Part shown: positions 17,948 to 27,256 of the stretch, one piece after another
Layout of the letters: each line of letters opens with the position of its first letter
How positions within the stretch are numbered: position 1 is the stretch's first letter
From: Nostoc sp. CHAB 5836
GTDB taxonomy: Bacteria; Cyanobacteriota; Cyanobacteriia; Cyanobacteriales; Nostocaceae
Length of the DNA: 64,000 bases
Reading direction: 5' to 3'
Assembly (NCBI RefSeq): GCF_020829445.1
Contig: NZ_JAIVFV010000006.1
Coordinates: 25,005-89,004, forward strand
The notes under the pieces: model-generated
What the model was told of the DNA's origin: nothing
The model's input: only the letters and a program-made list of their open reading frames with translations
Database searches by the model: none
Position numbers and translations under genes: made by a program

Positions 17948-19224
17948 AAGTTAAATTGCTATCGGCGTTAAATGACAATAATGTTGATGTGGCTAAAACT
18001 TGTAGCCAACGTCAATTGGCAATTACAATTTCGGCGATTGCTGGTGAGTTTGACCAAAATCTACCCCTTAACCTCTGCTTGATTTTGGATAGAAGTGGTT
18101 CCATGCATGGACAACCGATTAAAACGGTGATTCAGGCAGTGGAAGGATTAATAGACAGGTTGAAAGTAGGCGATCGTATCTCAGTTGTGGCTTTTTCCGG
18201 TACTGCGTCAGTCATTATCCCTAACCAAGGGATTGAAGACCCCGAAAGCATCAAATCTCAAATAAAAACCAAACTGACTGCTAGCGGCGGCACTGCCATC
18301 GCTGAGGGTTTGGAACTGGGAATTACAGAACTAATGAAGGGTACAAGAGGCGCTGTTTCCCAGGCGTTTCTGCTGACGGATGGGCATGGTGAAAGCGGTT
18401 TGCGGATTTGGAAATGGGATATTGGGCGAGATGACAACAAGCGCTGTCTTAAACTGGCGCAAAAGGCTGCCAAGCTGAACTTAACTATTAATACTTTCGG
18501 ATTTGGCAATAGCTGGAATCAGGATTTGCTAGAAAAAATTGCCGATGTCGGTGGTGGAACTTTAGCACATATTGAACATCCTGAACAAGCTGTAGATCAA
18601 TTTAGCCGACTGTTTGGAAGGATTCAGTCTATTGGGCTAACTAATGCCTACTTGCTGTTATCTCTAATGCCCAATGTCCGATTAGCAGAATTGAAACCCG
18701 TTGCCCAAGTTGCCCCGGACACAATCGAGTTACCAGTGGAACCCGAAGCTGATGGTAGCTTTGCTATCCGTTTGGGAGATTTGATGCAGGATATAGAACG
18801 GGTAATTTTGGCGAACATTTATCTGGGAGAATTGCCAGAAGGTAAACAAGCGATCGCTCATTTGCAAATCCGTTATGATGACCCGTTGGTTAACCAAGAA
18901 GGCTTACTTTCGCCCGTCGTGCCAGTGTATGCAGATGTAGTGCGGGCGTATCAACCGACTTCTAATCCCCAGGTACAACAATCTATTCTAGCATTAGCGA
19001 AGTATCGGCAAACCCAGTTAGCTGAGGCGAAATTGCAACAAGGCGATCGCGCTGGTGCAGCCACGATGTTGCAAACAGCTGCTAAAACCGCTTTACAAAT
19101 CGGGGATAAAGGGGCGGCCACAGTGTTGCAAACTTCCGCCACTCGCTTGCAAGCTGGAGAAGAACTTTCGGAAGCTGACTTGAAAAAAACTAGAATTGTA
19201 TCAAAGACTGTTTTGCAGGAATAG
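17944..19224 (+). CDS. von Willebrand factor A domain protein (second of a tandem pair)
   Basis: A 426-residue paralogue of the preceding gene, similar end to end. MIDAS residues are kept: DRSGSMHGQP, GGTAIAEGL, LLTDGHGESG. It carries an extra loop GLRIWKWDIGRDDNKRC after the metal-site aspartate, absent from the first copy. The C-terminal region with LAKYRQTQLAEAKLQQGDR is nearly identical to the first copy. It starts within the stop of the upstream gene and so forms a two-gene unit from local duplication. Function is unknown; a paired cytoplasmic scaffold is a reasonable guess. Confidence 0.88.
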   Translation: MKVKLLSALNDNNVDVAKTCSQRQLAITISAIAGEFDQNLPLNLCLILDRSGSMHGQPIKTVIQAVEGLIDRLKVGDRISVVAFSGTASVIIPNQGIEDPESIKSQIKTKLTASGGTAIAEGLELGITELMKGTRGAVSQAFLLTDGHGESGLRIWKWDIGRDDNKRCLKLAQKAAKLNLTINTFGFGNSWNQDLLEKIADVGGGTLAHIEHPEQAVDQFSRLFGRIQSIGLTNAYLLLSLMPNVRLAELKPVAQVAPDTIELPVEPEADGSFAIRLGDLMQDIERVILANIYLGELPEGKQAIAHLQIRYDDPLVNQEGLLSPVVPVYADVVRAYQPTSNPQVQQSILALAKYRQTQLAEAKLQQGDRAGAATMLQTAAKTALQIGDKGAATVLQTSATRLQAGEELSEADLKKTRIVSKTVLQE

Positions 19225-19300
19225 TAAAAATTCAATTGTGCTGATTAACGGTATTAGAAAACTTTAAACAAAATCTATTCAGATATAGCCAATAAATGGC

Positions 19301-19306
19301 TATAAT
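19301..19306 (+). promoter_or_regulatory. -10 box upstream of candidate RNA
   Basis: A consensus TATAAT lies 20 bases before the 5' arm of the long closing helix described at 19310-19605. No good -35 hexamer is seen at 17 bp, which is not unusual for cyanobacterial promoters. Confidence 0.5.
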
Positions 19307-19309
19307 CTC

Positions 19310-19605
19310 TACTGAGAGCAGTAAGAAGCTACCTCAGACTGATTAAGAAGACCTTAATCAATAAAAAAAGTAATCCCGTCAAGGGATAGGGGATGTCTGG
19401 TAGTACATCCAAGGCCACTAATCCCAATATCCAAGGATGTCCATCCTGAATTTGGGGTAGCTTAAACCTAAATTTCAAACGTCTGACTATATTTGACTAT
19501 GAGATTTGGAACTATTAATCCTTAGAATGTAAATGATAGAGTGTACTAAGTAAATAGACCCTAATGATCTGGAGAGCCACTTGGGTTGCTCTCCTTTTTT
19601 GTTTT
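19310..19605 (+). ncRNA. Candidate structured non-coding RNA
   Basis: Between the vWA pair and argJ there is no protein-like frame, but an ordered set of helices on the plus strand. A closing stem AAGCTACC (19326-19333) with GGTAGCTT (19456-19463) encloses TGATTAAG/CTTAATCA (19340-19347 with 19353-19360), ATCCC/GGGAT (19373-19377 with 19383-19387), GGATGT/ACATCC (19391-19396 with 19405-19410) and a CCAA..GGAT/ATCC..TTGG double stem (19424-19455). TATAAT sits 20 bases upstream, and a strong rho-independent terminator lies at 19572-19600. I do not recognise it as tmRNA, RNase P, SRP or a known riboswitch. 6S RNA was considered, but the branched fold is unlike its rod shape. It could also be a leader element for argJ, except that the terminator would cut it off. 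Confidence 0.55.
19572..19600 (+). terminator. Rho-independent terminator
   Basis: GAGAGC (19573-19578) and GCTCTC (19588-19593) form a stem around CACTTGGGTT, with further G-rich pairing potential, followed immediately by CTTTTTTG. It would end transcripts from the candidate RNA or read-through from the vWA genes. Confidence 0.85.
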
Positions 19606-19888
19606 TATCTTTCGTCATAAGAAAGGTAAAAAGAATTATGTTAATCGCCAACTGGTGCATTATTATTACCATGAGCAAATAAACTGGCAATAAGAGGGAG
19701 TGGGGAGACATAATTCTAGTTCCCCGAATCTCATGTTTGGGATTCGGGGTTAGGGGATGAGGCCTATCAAGGGAATGGCACATTTGGTATGCTCCCATGA
19801 CTAATAACTCCTAAGTCGTAACTCAAAACTCAGCACTTTTGTAAAGCACAAATTGATCTATCCAACCTGATAGTTGTAAGGAAGAATA

Positions 19889-21202
19889 ATGGCAGATTGG
19901 CAAGAAATAACAGGTGGTATCACAGCACCAAGGGGGTATCAGGCGGCGGGAATTACCGCAGGGTTGAAACCTTCGGGGTTGCCAGATTTAGCTTTGATAT
20001 TCTCAGAGGTGGAAGCGATCGCAGCTGGTGTATTCACCACTAGCCAAGTTAAAGCTGCCTGCGTAGAATATTGTCGCCAACGCTTGCAAGCTAAACCTAG
20101 CGTTCGTGCCATCCTTTGCAACGCTGGACAAGCAAACGCCGCTACAGGAACTCAAGGCTACCTTGATACCCTAGAATCTGCTCTAGCAGTAGGTCAAGCA
20201 CTAAACATCCCATCTGAATCTGTATTATTGGCTTCCACTGGTGTAATTGGTCAAAGAATTAAGATGGATGCTTTGCGAAGTGGGATTCCCAAGGTAGTAG
20301 CAGCACTATCAGAAACAGGCTCAGATGCCGCCGCCGGAGCGATTATCACTACAGACTTGGTAACAAAATCCATTGCCCTAGAGACAACTATAAGCGACCG
20401 CCCGGTACGAATTGGCGGCATTGCCAAAGGTTCCGGTATGATTCACCCCAACATGGCAACTATGCTGGCATTTGTGACTTGTGATGCTGTGGTTTCGCCT
20501 CACCTTTGGCAGCAGATGTTAGCAAGGGCAGCTGATAGAAGCTTTAATTCCATTACTGTAGATGGTGACACCAGCACCAACGACAGCTTAATTGCCTTGG
20601 CAAACGGTCAATCTCGCACCCCCGCAATTACAGAATGGGGCGCAGAAGCAGAGAAATTAGAGGCGATGTTAACAGCAGTTTGCCAGCATTTAGCCAAAGC
20701 GATCGCTCGTGATGGTGAAGGCGCAACCTGTCTCATTGAAGTGGAAGTAACAGGGGCCCATGATGAACTCTCAGCCCGACAAATAGCTAAAACCATCGCT
20801 GGTTCATCCTTAGTTAAATCTGCAATCTTTGGACGCGATCCAAATTGGGGACGCATCGCCGCCGCCGCCGGACGTGCAGGTGTGCCCTTTGAGCAAGAAA
20901 ACCTGCAAATTAAGCTAGGGGATTTTTTAATGTTAGAAAATGGGCAACCTCTAGAATTTGACCGTGCAGCAGCAAGTGCTTATTTGAAAAAAGCAGTTGT
21001 TGATTCTTCTTTACCCAAAGACTTCATTGCCACCAATAATAGTAATGATTTATCCTTTGACAGAAGCACTATCAAGGCTCAACGACTAGATAATCCAGTG
21101 ATCATTGCAGTCAGCGTTGGCAATGGTTATGGCTCAGGTAAAGCTTGGGGTTGCGATTTAAGCTACGACTATGTGAGAATTAATGCCGAATATACTACGT
21201 AA
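19889..21202 (+). CDS. argJ: Bifunctional ornithine acetyltransferase / N-acetylglutamate synthase
   Basis: A 437-residue protein of the ArgJ family, which moves the acetyl group from N-acetylornithine to glutamate (recycling step of arginine synthesis) and, in bifunctional forms, makes N-acetylglutamate from acetyl-CoA. The autocleavage and active-site motif KGSGMIHPNMATMLAF is present (threonine nucleophile). The later conserved DGDTSTNDS, FGRDPNWGRI and the C-terminal YVRINAEYTT are intact. A Shine-Dalgarno-like AGGAAG lies 8 bp before the ATG. It is a stand-alone gene. The annotation is very secure. Confidence 0.96.
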   Translation: MADWQEITGGITAPRGYQAAGITAGLKPSGLPDLALIFSEVEAIAAGVFTTSQVKAACVEYCRQRLQAKPSVRAILCNAGQANAATGTQGYLDTLESALAVGQALNIPSESVLLASTGVIGQRIKMDALRSGIPKVVAALSETGSDAAAGAIITTDLVTKSIALETTISDRPVRIGGIAKGSGMIHPNMATMLAFVTCDAVVSPHLWQQMLARAADRSFNSITVDGDTSTNDSLIALANGQSRTPAITEWGAEAEKLEAMLTAVCQHLAKAIARDGEGATCLIEVEVTGAHDELSARQIAKTIAGSSLVKSAIFGRDPNWGRIAAAAGRAGVPFEQENLQIKLGDFLMLENGQPLEFDRAAASAYLKKAVVDSSLPKDFIATNNSNDLSFDRSTIKAQRLDNPVIIAVSVGNGYGSGKAWGCDLSYDYVRINAEYTT

Positions 21203-21206
21203 CATC

Positions 21207-21352
21207 TAAGTAGCTCGGCGCAATTAAAGTTAACTGGCTAAGGCTGTCATTTGTCATTTGTCATTTGTCATTTGTCATTTGTCATTTGTAAGGGTTTTAA
21301 GCTTATTTACGTTTCGTCACATACTTGAGTTTTTTCGCACCAACGTACTTAA
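21207..21352. repeat. MITE family B, copy 2 (inverted)
   Basis: Opposite orientation to the 13.6 kb copy: CTCGGCGCAATTAAAGTTAA on the left, GTCATTT tandem units inside, and TTCGCACCAACGTACTTAA on the right. Confidence 0.85.
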
Positions 21353-21628
21353 TTTGAGGTTGATACAAATATGTTGGTAGGGGCGCATAGCTACCTGTTG
21401 TGTTGTTTCAGGCTTTTCTTAATTATCGTGCCATCGACAAGTGTTATTTGACCTCTCCCCCAACCCCTCTCCGACACGGAGAGGGGAGCAAAAGCTGAAT
21501 TTTTCGTTGCTCCTCCCTTTCCGTTTCCCAGAGGCAGGCTGGGAGGGAGAGGTTCGTCGAACTCACGTTAATTACGTGCGATCGCAAATAAACCATGCTG
21601 TGCCCTTACGAAAGATGTGGTTTTTAAC

Positions 21629-21740
21629 CCAATACAGTTCAGTTAAGGCTAAAACTCTTTGTCAAAGTCAATTTTGTTAACGAACCGCAAAGGCCCCATT
21701 CGCGCAGCGTCTCGTAAGAGTTGGACGCAAAGGAAGAGAA
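21629..21740 (+). repeat. 'ACCCAATACAGTTCAG' dispersed repeat, copy 1
   Basis: Reads CCCAATACAGTTCAGTTAAG then GCTAAAACTCTTTGTCAAAG and GTTAACGAACCGCAAAGG. The reverse complement occurs at 29685-29766; partial copies at 6889-6920 and 34831-34862. Confidence 0.7.
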
Positions 21741-22216
21741 GAGAGAAGGAAGAAATGCTTAACCCAAGTGTATTGGGCTATCAAGATTTTTGCACATTTG
21801 AGATGCTCTGTTACGAAGAACTTGCTTACCCATCAATTTCAACTTGGGAGATGTACAGCAGATTGACACTCCCCTGCCTAAAGGCGAGGGGATTCTTAAG
21901 ACCTCACGGCCAAAATATCCTGTTTACACAGGTTCCCAGGCTCACCACGTTTGCACTCGTCGTGCGTAGTGATATCTCCTCAAGGTTTTTCGGGCGTAGA
22001 CTTTCCCCCAGCCCGGGGGTAGGTTTTTAAATCTTGTACTGATTGAATTATTCTAACATGGCTGAGTCCTAAAGGACTCAATTAGCCTTCTCCCAAAGGG
22101 AGACGCAAGCGCGAACATCACGCAGCCTAAAGTACGGAATACGCAACTAGGTTGCTGTTCCTCAAGGGTTTTCGGCATATTTTCTATAAGCCGAAATAGC
22201 AAATAGTAAAAAAAAT

Positions 22217-22266
22217 AATAGTCTCCATAGATAAAAATTTATACATCGAGACTATTCATATCCTTC
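22217..22266. promoter_or_regulatory. Inverted repeats in the cmpA upstream region
   Basis: AATAGTCTC (22217-22225) pairs with GAGACTATT (22258-22266). Nearer the gene are TATCATTTATGATA (22453-22466) and a TGATTAATCA palindrome (about 22498-22507). BCT1 genes are known to be induced at low CO2 by the LysR regulator CmpR, which binds TTA/TAA-type inverted motifs. These palindromes are candidates, but none is an exact consensus. Confidence 0.35.
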
Positions 22267-22585
22267 AGGAAAATAGATAAGTTTTTCCTTATATATCCAA
22301 TTTAATATTTTTAATATTTATTTAATAAATCCAGGTTCCGAGTGAACAAATTAGGCTTCAAAGGCTGTAAACTGATTTCAACAAGGTGAATGAGATCTCT
22401 GCATCACACTAGAAAGCAGAGCCAATAAGTTAGCCTTTTGTATAGGTAGCCATATCATTTATGATACGGCCGCGTTGGGGATGCCAAATCTAGCTTGATT
22501 AATCATTAATAGCGCAATCAACATAACGTTTTTTGCCCGAATTTTCATAGCTATAAAAATAAAAGTTGCGTTTTCAGGAGATATT

Positions 22586-23968
22586 ATGACAGAATTTTTT
22601 CATCAAATTTCCCGTCGCAAATTCATCCTCACAGCCGGAGCATCTGCTGGTACTGTATTCCTCAAAGGCTGTTTCGGCAATCCCCCTGAAAATCTGACTG
22701 GCGGAAGCACTCCAGCACAACCAGCAGCTCAACCGATTGCTAATATTAGTCCTGAACAAGCACCAGAAACTACTACAGTCCAACTGGGATATATCCCCAT
22801 TGTAGAAGCGGCTCCTTTAATTATTGCGAAAGAAAAAGGTTTTTTTGCCAAGTATGGTATGACCGAGGTTAACCTTTCTAAGCAAGCCTCTTGGGGTTCA
22901 GCACGAGACAACGTAGAAATTGGTTCGGCGGGTGGTGGTATAGATGGCGGTCAATGGCAGATGCCAATGCCACATTTAATTACAGAAGGTTTAATTACCA
23001 AGGGGAATCAAAAAATTCCCATGTATGTCTTGTGTCAATTGGTTACACATGGAAATGGAATTGCGATCGCAAACAAGCACCTTGGCAAAGGTATTGGTTT
23101 AAAACTCGATGGCGCCAAGTCTTTATTTAAGGAACTAAAATCCTCCACACCCTTCACTGCTGCATTTACATTTCCCCACGTTAACCAGGATTTGTGGATT
23201 CGTTATTGGTTAGCTGCTAGTGGTATAGATCCGGATGCAGATGTCAAGCTAGCAACAGTTCCTGCGGCTCAAACTGTTGCCAACATGAAAACGGGAACGA
23301 TGGATGCTTTTAGTACTGGCGACCCGTGGCCTTATCGCATCGTCAAGGATAAAATTGGCTTTATGGCAACATTAACCGCAGAAATTTGGAAGAATCATCC
23401 TGAAGAATACTTTGCGATGAAAGCCGATTGGGTTGACAAAAATCCCAAGGCCACAAAAGCGCTACTCAAAGGCATTATGGAGGCACAGCAGTGGTTAGAT
23501 AACTTTGATAACCGCGAAGAAGCAGCGAAAATACTGGCTGTACGAAATTATTTCAATCTATCTTCACCTGAGATCCTTTTAAATCCATATCAAGGCAAGT
23601 ATGACATGGGTGATGGTCGCCAAATTGATGATAAATCAATGGCAGCTTATTACTGGAAAGATGAAAAAGGCAGTGTTTCTTATCCCTATAAGACTCATGA
23701 TTTGTGGTTCATCACTGAAAATGTTCGTTGGGGATTTTTACCAAAAGATTACCTAGCCAATAATGCTGCCAAGGCTAAGGAACTTATTGATAAAGTGAAC
23801 CGCGAAGATATTTGGAAAGAAGCAGCTAAAGAATTGGGAATTGCTGCTGCTGACATCCCCACAAATACATCCCGTGGTGTAGAAGAGTTTTTTGACGGCA
23901 TCAAATTTGACCCCGAAAAGCCAGAAGAATATTTGAAGAGTCTCAACATCAAGAAGGTCAGTATTTAG
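22586..23968 (+). CDS. cmpA: Bicarbonate ABC transporter substrate-binding lipoprotein
   Basis: A 460-residue periplasmic binding protein. It begins with a twin-arginine-like signal ([12 protein letters not shown]) and a lipobox ending at Cys29 (FLKGC), so it is anchored on the outer face of the inner membrane. The body matches the NrtA/CmpA family. The variant residues [40 protein letters not shown] and [14 protein letters not shown] are the CmpA (bicarbonate) version rather than the NrtA nitrate version. It captures HCO3- for the BCT1 transporter of the CO2-concentrating mechanism. It is first of a four-gene set, cmpABCD, and an SD (AGGAG) lies just before the ATG. The nitrate alternative is unlikely but would need binding data. 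Confidence 0.93.
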   Translation: MTEFFHQISRRKFILTAGASAGTVFLKGCFGNPPENLTGGSTPAQPAAQPIANISPEQAPETTTVQLGYIPIVEAAPLIIAKEKGFFAKYGMTEVNLSKQASWGSARDNVEIGSAGGGIDGGQWQMPMPHLITEGLITKGNQKIPMYVLCQLVTHGNGIAIANKHLGKGIGLKLDGAKSLFKELKSSTPFTAAFTFPHVNQDLWIRYWLAASGIDPDADVKLATVPAAQTVANMKTGTMDAFSTGDPWPYRIVKDKIGFMATLTAEIWKNHPEEYFAMKADWVDKNPKATKALLKGIMEAQQWLDNFDNREEAAKILAVRNYFNLSSPEILLNPYQGKYDMGDGRQIDDKSMAAYYWKDEKGSVSYPYKTHDLWFITENVRWGFLPKDYLANNAAKAKELIDKVNREDIWKEAAKELGIAAADIPTNTSRGVEEFFDGIKFDPEKPEEYLKSLNIKKVSI

Positions 23969-24083
23969 TCATTGGTCATTAGTCATTGGTCATTGGTCAT
24001 TGGTCATTAGTCATTAGTATTTACAAAGGACAAAGGACAAAGGACAAAGGACAAATAAAAAAATTTGAGGAGAACACAGCATC
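23968..24083. repeat. STRR tracts between cmpA and cmpB
   Basis: Tandem ATTGGTC/ATTAGTC heptamers (about 23968-24020) followed by ACAAAGG heptamers (24024-24055). The cmpB ribosome-binding site GAGGAG follows. Confidence 0.85.
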
Positions 24084-24923
24084 ATGACAGTCGCCCAAAA
24101 ACGCCCTACAAGCCCTGGATTGAGTAATAGTTTTATATCTGGTCTGCAAAAGCAATTTCCTGACCTGATACCGCCAGCGATCGCTATTCTGATATTTCTA
24201 GTTGTGTGGCAATTATTTGCCTTTACTCCTGGCGCGACACTACCGGGGCCCATACAGGTTGTGCAAGATACTTGGATCTTGATTTTGTATCCTTTTTATG
24301 ACAAAGGCGGCACTGATAAAGGACTTTTTTGGCAGATTTTAGCCAGTTTGCAACGGGTTGGAATCAGTTATAGCCTAGCAGCAATTGTTGGTATTGCTTT
24401 GGGCATTTTGATTGGGGTTAATCAAACAATGTCCAAGGCATTAGATCCCATTTTCCAACTACTGCGGACAGTACCGCCATTGGCTTGGGTGCCAATTTCC
24501 TTAGCAGCACTGCGACAAAACGAACCAGCAGCCCTATTCGTGATTTTTATCACCGCAATTTGGCCGATCTTAATTAACACTGCTGTGGGTGTAACTCAAA
24601 TTCCCCAAGATTACAACAACGTCGCCAAAGTTCTGCAACTCAGCCGCAAAGAGTATTTCTTTAATATTCTCATACCTGCCGCCTTACCCTACATTTTTAC
24701 TGGCTTGAGAATTGCCATTGGTTTGGCTTGGTTGGCAATTATCGCAGCAGAAATCGTCATGTCTGGTATTGTCGGCATTGGCTTTTTCATCTGGAACGCC
24801 TATCAAAATAACAGCGTGAGTGAAGTGATTTTGGCTCTAATTTATATCGGCGTTGTCGGTCTTGTGCTAGATAAAATCATGGTTTGGCTTCAAAACAAGA
24901 TTTTACCAGCAGAACAGAAGTAG
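24084..24923 (+). CDS. cmpB: Bicarbonate ABC transporter permease
   Basis: A 279-residue inner-membrane permease with about six membrane segments (for example PPAIAILIFLVVWQLFAF, GISYSLAAIVGIALGILIG and a final IYIGVVGLVLDKIMVWL). The cytoplasmic coupling loop is visible as ...SRKEYFFNILIPAALPYIFTG (the EAA-type loop). It forms the channel of the BCT1 bicarbonate importer with CmpA, CmpC and CmpD. The position between cmpA and the fused cmpC fits the conserved operon. On sequence alone it could be NrtB; the assignment rests on CmpA. Confidence 0.92.
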   Translation: MTVAQKRPTSPGLSNSFISGLQKQFPDLIPPAIAILIFLVVWQLFAFTPGATLPGPIQVVQDTWILILYPFYDKGGTDKGLFWQILASLQRVGISYSLAAIVGIALGILIGVNQTMSKALDPIFQLLRTVPPLAWVPISLAALRQNEPAALFVIFITAIWPILINTAVGVTQIPQDYNNVAKVLQLSRKEYFFNILIPAALPYIFTGLRIAIGLAWLAIIAAEIVMSGIVGIGFFIWNAYQNNSVSEVILALIYIGVVGLVLDKIMVWLQNKILPAEQK

Positions 24924-25005
24924 GGATGGAAAATTCCTAACCCCAATCCCTAATCCCCTCCAGGGGGCCCACCTTCCCCACTCCCCACTCTAATCCCCAC
25001 TCCCT

Positions 25006-27012
25006 ATGTCTATATTTGTTGCTGTCGATCAAATTGATAAAGTTTTTGAGTTAACCGGTGGTGGTCAATATATCGCCCTGAAAGGAATTGACCTGCAAAT
25101 TAAAAAAGGAGAATTCGTTTCTCTGGTTGGTCACTCCGGTTGCGGAAAATCCACGCTATTAAACATGATTGCCGGTTTGGATTTGCCTAGTGAAGGTGTT
25201 GTCACCCTAGAAGGACAAAGAATTATCAAACCGGGGCCAGACCGGATGGTGGTATTTCAAAATTATTCCCTATTACCTTGGCGGACGGTACGAGAAAATA
25301 TCGCCCTGGCGGTGGACTCGGTAATGAAAGGTCTACCCGATCCAGAACGCAAGGCAATTATCAATAAACATATTGATATGGTGGGTTTGCGTCCCCATGC
25401 TGATAAACAACCAGGAATGTTATCAGGTGGACAAAAACAGCGAGTTGCGATCGCCCGCGCCTTAGCAATTCGTCCCAAATTACTCTTGCTAGATGAACCC
25501 TTTGGTGCATTGGACGCACTTACACGGGGCAATTTGCAAGAACAGCTGATGCAAATCTGCGAAGAAAATGAAGTTACCGCGGTGATGGTAACACATGATA
25601 TCGATGAAGCGGTGCTGTTATCTGACAGAATTGTGATGCTGACCAACGGCCCCGAATCTAAAATTGGGGACATTTTAGAAGTCGATATTCCCAGACCCCG
25701 CAAGCGGATGGAAGTAGTAAAACATCCTAGCTACTACAGCTTGCGCAGTGAGATGATTTACTTCCTCAATCAGCAAAAACGGGTCAAAAAAATTCGGGCG
25801 CGAAAAACTGCCGACATTGCCCGTCATGGATTGGAAAAAGTTAACGTAGAAATTGGCTTTTTACCTCTGACAGCTTGCGCCCCCTTAGCAGTTGCGAAAG
25901 AAAAAGGCTTCTTTGTCAAGCATGGTTTAGATGAAGTTAACCTCGTGCGGGAAAGTAGCTGGCGGGGTATAGAAGATGGCATGAGTGGTGGTTATTTGGA
26001 TGCGGCTCAAATGCCTTCAGGGATGCCGATGTGGCTAACTTTGGGAGGACACAATAACCAACCTCTGCCCGTTGTCAGTGCCCTCACCATGACTCGCAAC
26101 GGTAACGCCATCACCTTGGCAAAACGCTTTTACGACCAAGGCGTACACACTTTATCAGACTTCAAAAGATACCTGCTTCGCACCCGCGAACAACGGCATA
26201 CAATGGGGGTAGTCCATGCTGCATCTATGCACAACTTGCTGCTGCGTTACTGGTTAGCAGCTGGTGGAATTGACCCCGATAGCGATGTGGATATAAAGAC
26301 CATTCCCCCAGCGCAGATGGTAGCTGACCTAAAAACCGGAAGCATTGATGGTTACTGCGTCGGCGAACCTTGGAACTACCGCGCTGCTGTGGAAAATATC
26401 GGCTTTACCATCGCTACCGACTTAGAAGTTTGGTTCGGACACCCCGGTAAAGTTCTTGGTGTGCGGGAAGATTGGGCAGAAAATTATCCAAATACGCATA
26501 TCGCCTTAACCAAAGCTTTGCTAGAAGCTTGCCAGTATTGTGCAAATCCCGAAAATGCCCAAGAAATTCGCCGAATTTTAGCAGGGCGAGAGTATGTCAG
26601 CACTGATTTAGAATACATTCAACTCGAAGATCCAGATAGTCTTACCTGTGATTTAAACCATCCGTTGCGAGACTATGCCCATCACCAGTTTTATTCTGAA
26701 TCTGCCATTAACCGCCCCAGTCGCACCGAACAAATTTGGATTATGAGTCAATTGGCGCGTTGGGGTGATACTCCCTTTCCTAGAAATTGGGTAGAAGTTG
26801 TGGAACGGGTGTGTCGAGTGCGTGTTTTCAGCACCGCCGCACGGGAATTAGGTTTGGATATTAGCTATATTCGCCAACCCATCAAACTGTTCGATGGTAC
26901 TCCCTTTAACGCCGATGATCCGATCGCCTATCTCAACACTTTAGATATTAAACGTGATTTTTCAATCGCCGAAGTTGTTCTTGATGCACCAAGAAGAAAA
27001 CTCGCGTCATGA
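25006..27012 (+). CDS. cmpC: Bicarbonate ABC transporter ATPase fused to a binding-protein domain
   Basis: A 668-residue cytoplasmic subunit. Residues about 1-260 are an ABC ATPase: Walker A GHSGCGKST, signature LSGGQKQRVAIARAL, Walker B LLLLDEPFGALD and the H-loop VTHDIDEA. From about 280 to the end it carries a CmpA-like domain (IGFLPLTACAPLAVAKEKGF, DAAQMPSGMPMWLTLG, CVGEPWNYRA), which in this family is thought to sense intracellular ligand and regulate transport. The ATPase-SBP fusion is diagnostic of NrtC/CmpC. It works with CmpD as a heterodimeric motor. Spacing from cmpB is 82 bp, including GC-rich repeat sequence. Confidence 0.94.
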   Translation: MSIFVAVDQIDKVFELTGGGQYIALKGIDLQIKKGEFVSLVGHSGCGKSTLLNMIAGLDLPSEGVVTLEGQRIIKPGPDRMVVFQNYSLLPWRTVRENIALAVDSVMKGLPDPERKAIINKHIDMVGLRPHADKQPGMLSGGQKQRVAIARALAIRPKLLLLDEPFGALDALTRGNLQEQLMQICEENEVTAVMVTHDIDEAVLLSDRIVMLTNGPESKIGDILEVDIPRPRKRMEVVKHPSYYSLRSEMIYFLNQQKRVKKIRARKTADIARHGLEKVNVEIGFLPLTACAPLAVAKEKGFFVKHGLDEVNLVRESSWRGIEDGMSGGYLDAAQMPSGMPMWLTLGGHNNQPLPVVSALTMTRNGNAITLAKRFYDQGVHTLSDFKRYLLRTREQRHTMGVVHAASMHNLLLRYWLAAGGIDPDSDVDIKTIPPAQMVADLKTGSIDGYCVGEPWNYRAAVENIGFTIATDLEVWFGHPGKVLGVREDWAENYPNTHIALTKALLEACQYCANPENAQEIRRILAGREYVSTDLEYIQLEDPDSLTCDLNHPLRDYAHHQFYSESAINRPSRTEQIWIMSQLARWGDTPFPRNWVEVVERVCRVRVFSTAARELGLDISYIRQPIKLFDGTPFNADDPIAYLNTLDIKRDFSIAEVVLDAPRRKLAS

Positions 27013-27066
27013 AAGGGAACTCTTAGGAAACTAAGCCACCCACTAACTCCATTAACCACCCTCTGA

Positions 27067-27230
27067 ACTCCATTCATGATCTGATTTTTCACGCCATGTG
27101 GAAAAACCAACAAAAGACCTAACCCCCTACCCCCTTCCCTTGTAGGGAAGGGGGAAAATTCAAAGCCTCTCCCCTTCTAAGGGAGAGGAATGGAAGTGAG
27201 GTCAGAATATTCAGTTGCACATCGCCTACA
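27067..27230. repeat. GC-rich dispersed repeat between cmpC and cmpD
   Basis: A block with CCTTCCCTTGTAGGGAAGG and CCTCTCCCCTTCTAAGGGAG hairpins, bounded by ATTTTTCACGCCATGTG-like and TTGCACATCGCC-like segments. It resembles 8741-8870. It interrupts the operon without encoding protein. Confidence 0.6.
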
Positions 27231-27256
27231 TTAAGCTTTTTAATCGCCAAATCGCT

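Larger units (their letters stand above)
21203..22585. other. 1.4 kb repeat-rich region upstream of cmpA
   Basis: Contains MITE family B copy 2 (21207-21352), a GC-rich repeat (21451-21555), the ACCCAATACAGTTCAG repeat (21629-21740), and an IS605-like remnant with end hairpin CTCCCCTGCCTAAAGGCGAG (21871-21890) extending to about 22140. From 22200 on the sequence is AT-rich and is probably the cmp promoter region. Frames at 21441-21680 and 21659-22030 run through these repeats and are not convincing genes. Confidence 0.6.

Noticed and set aside
19310..19605. 6S RNA, tmRNA, RNase P RNA or SRP RNA
   Set aside because: The fold is multi-branched, not a rod as in 6S, and none of the conserved cores of the other RNAs is present.
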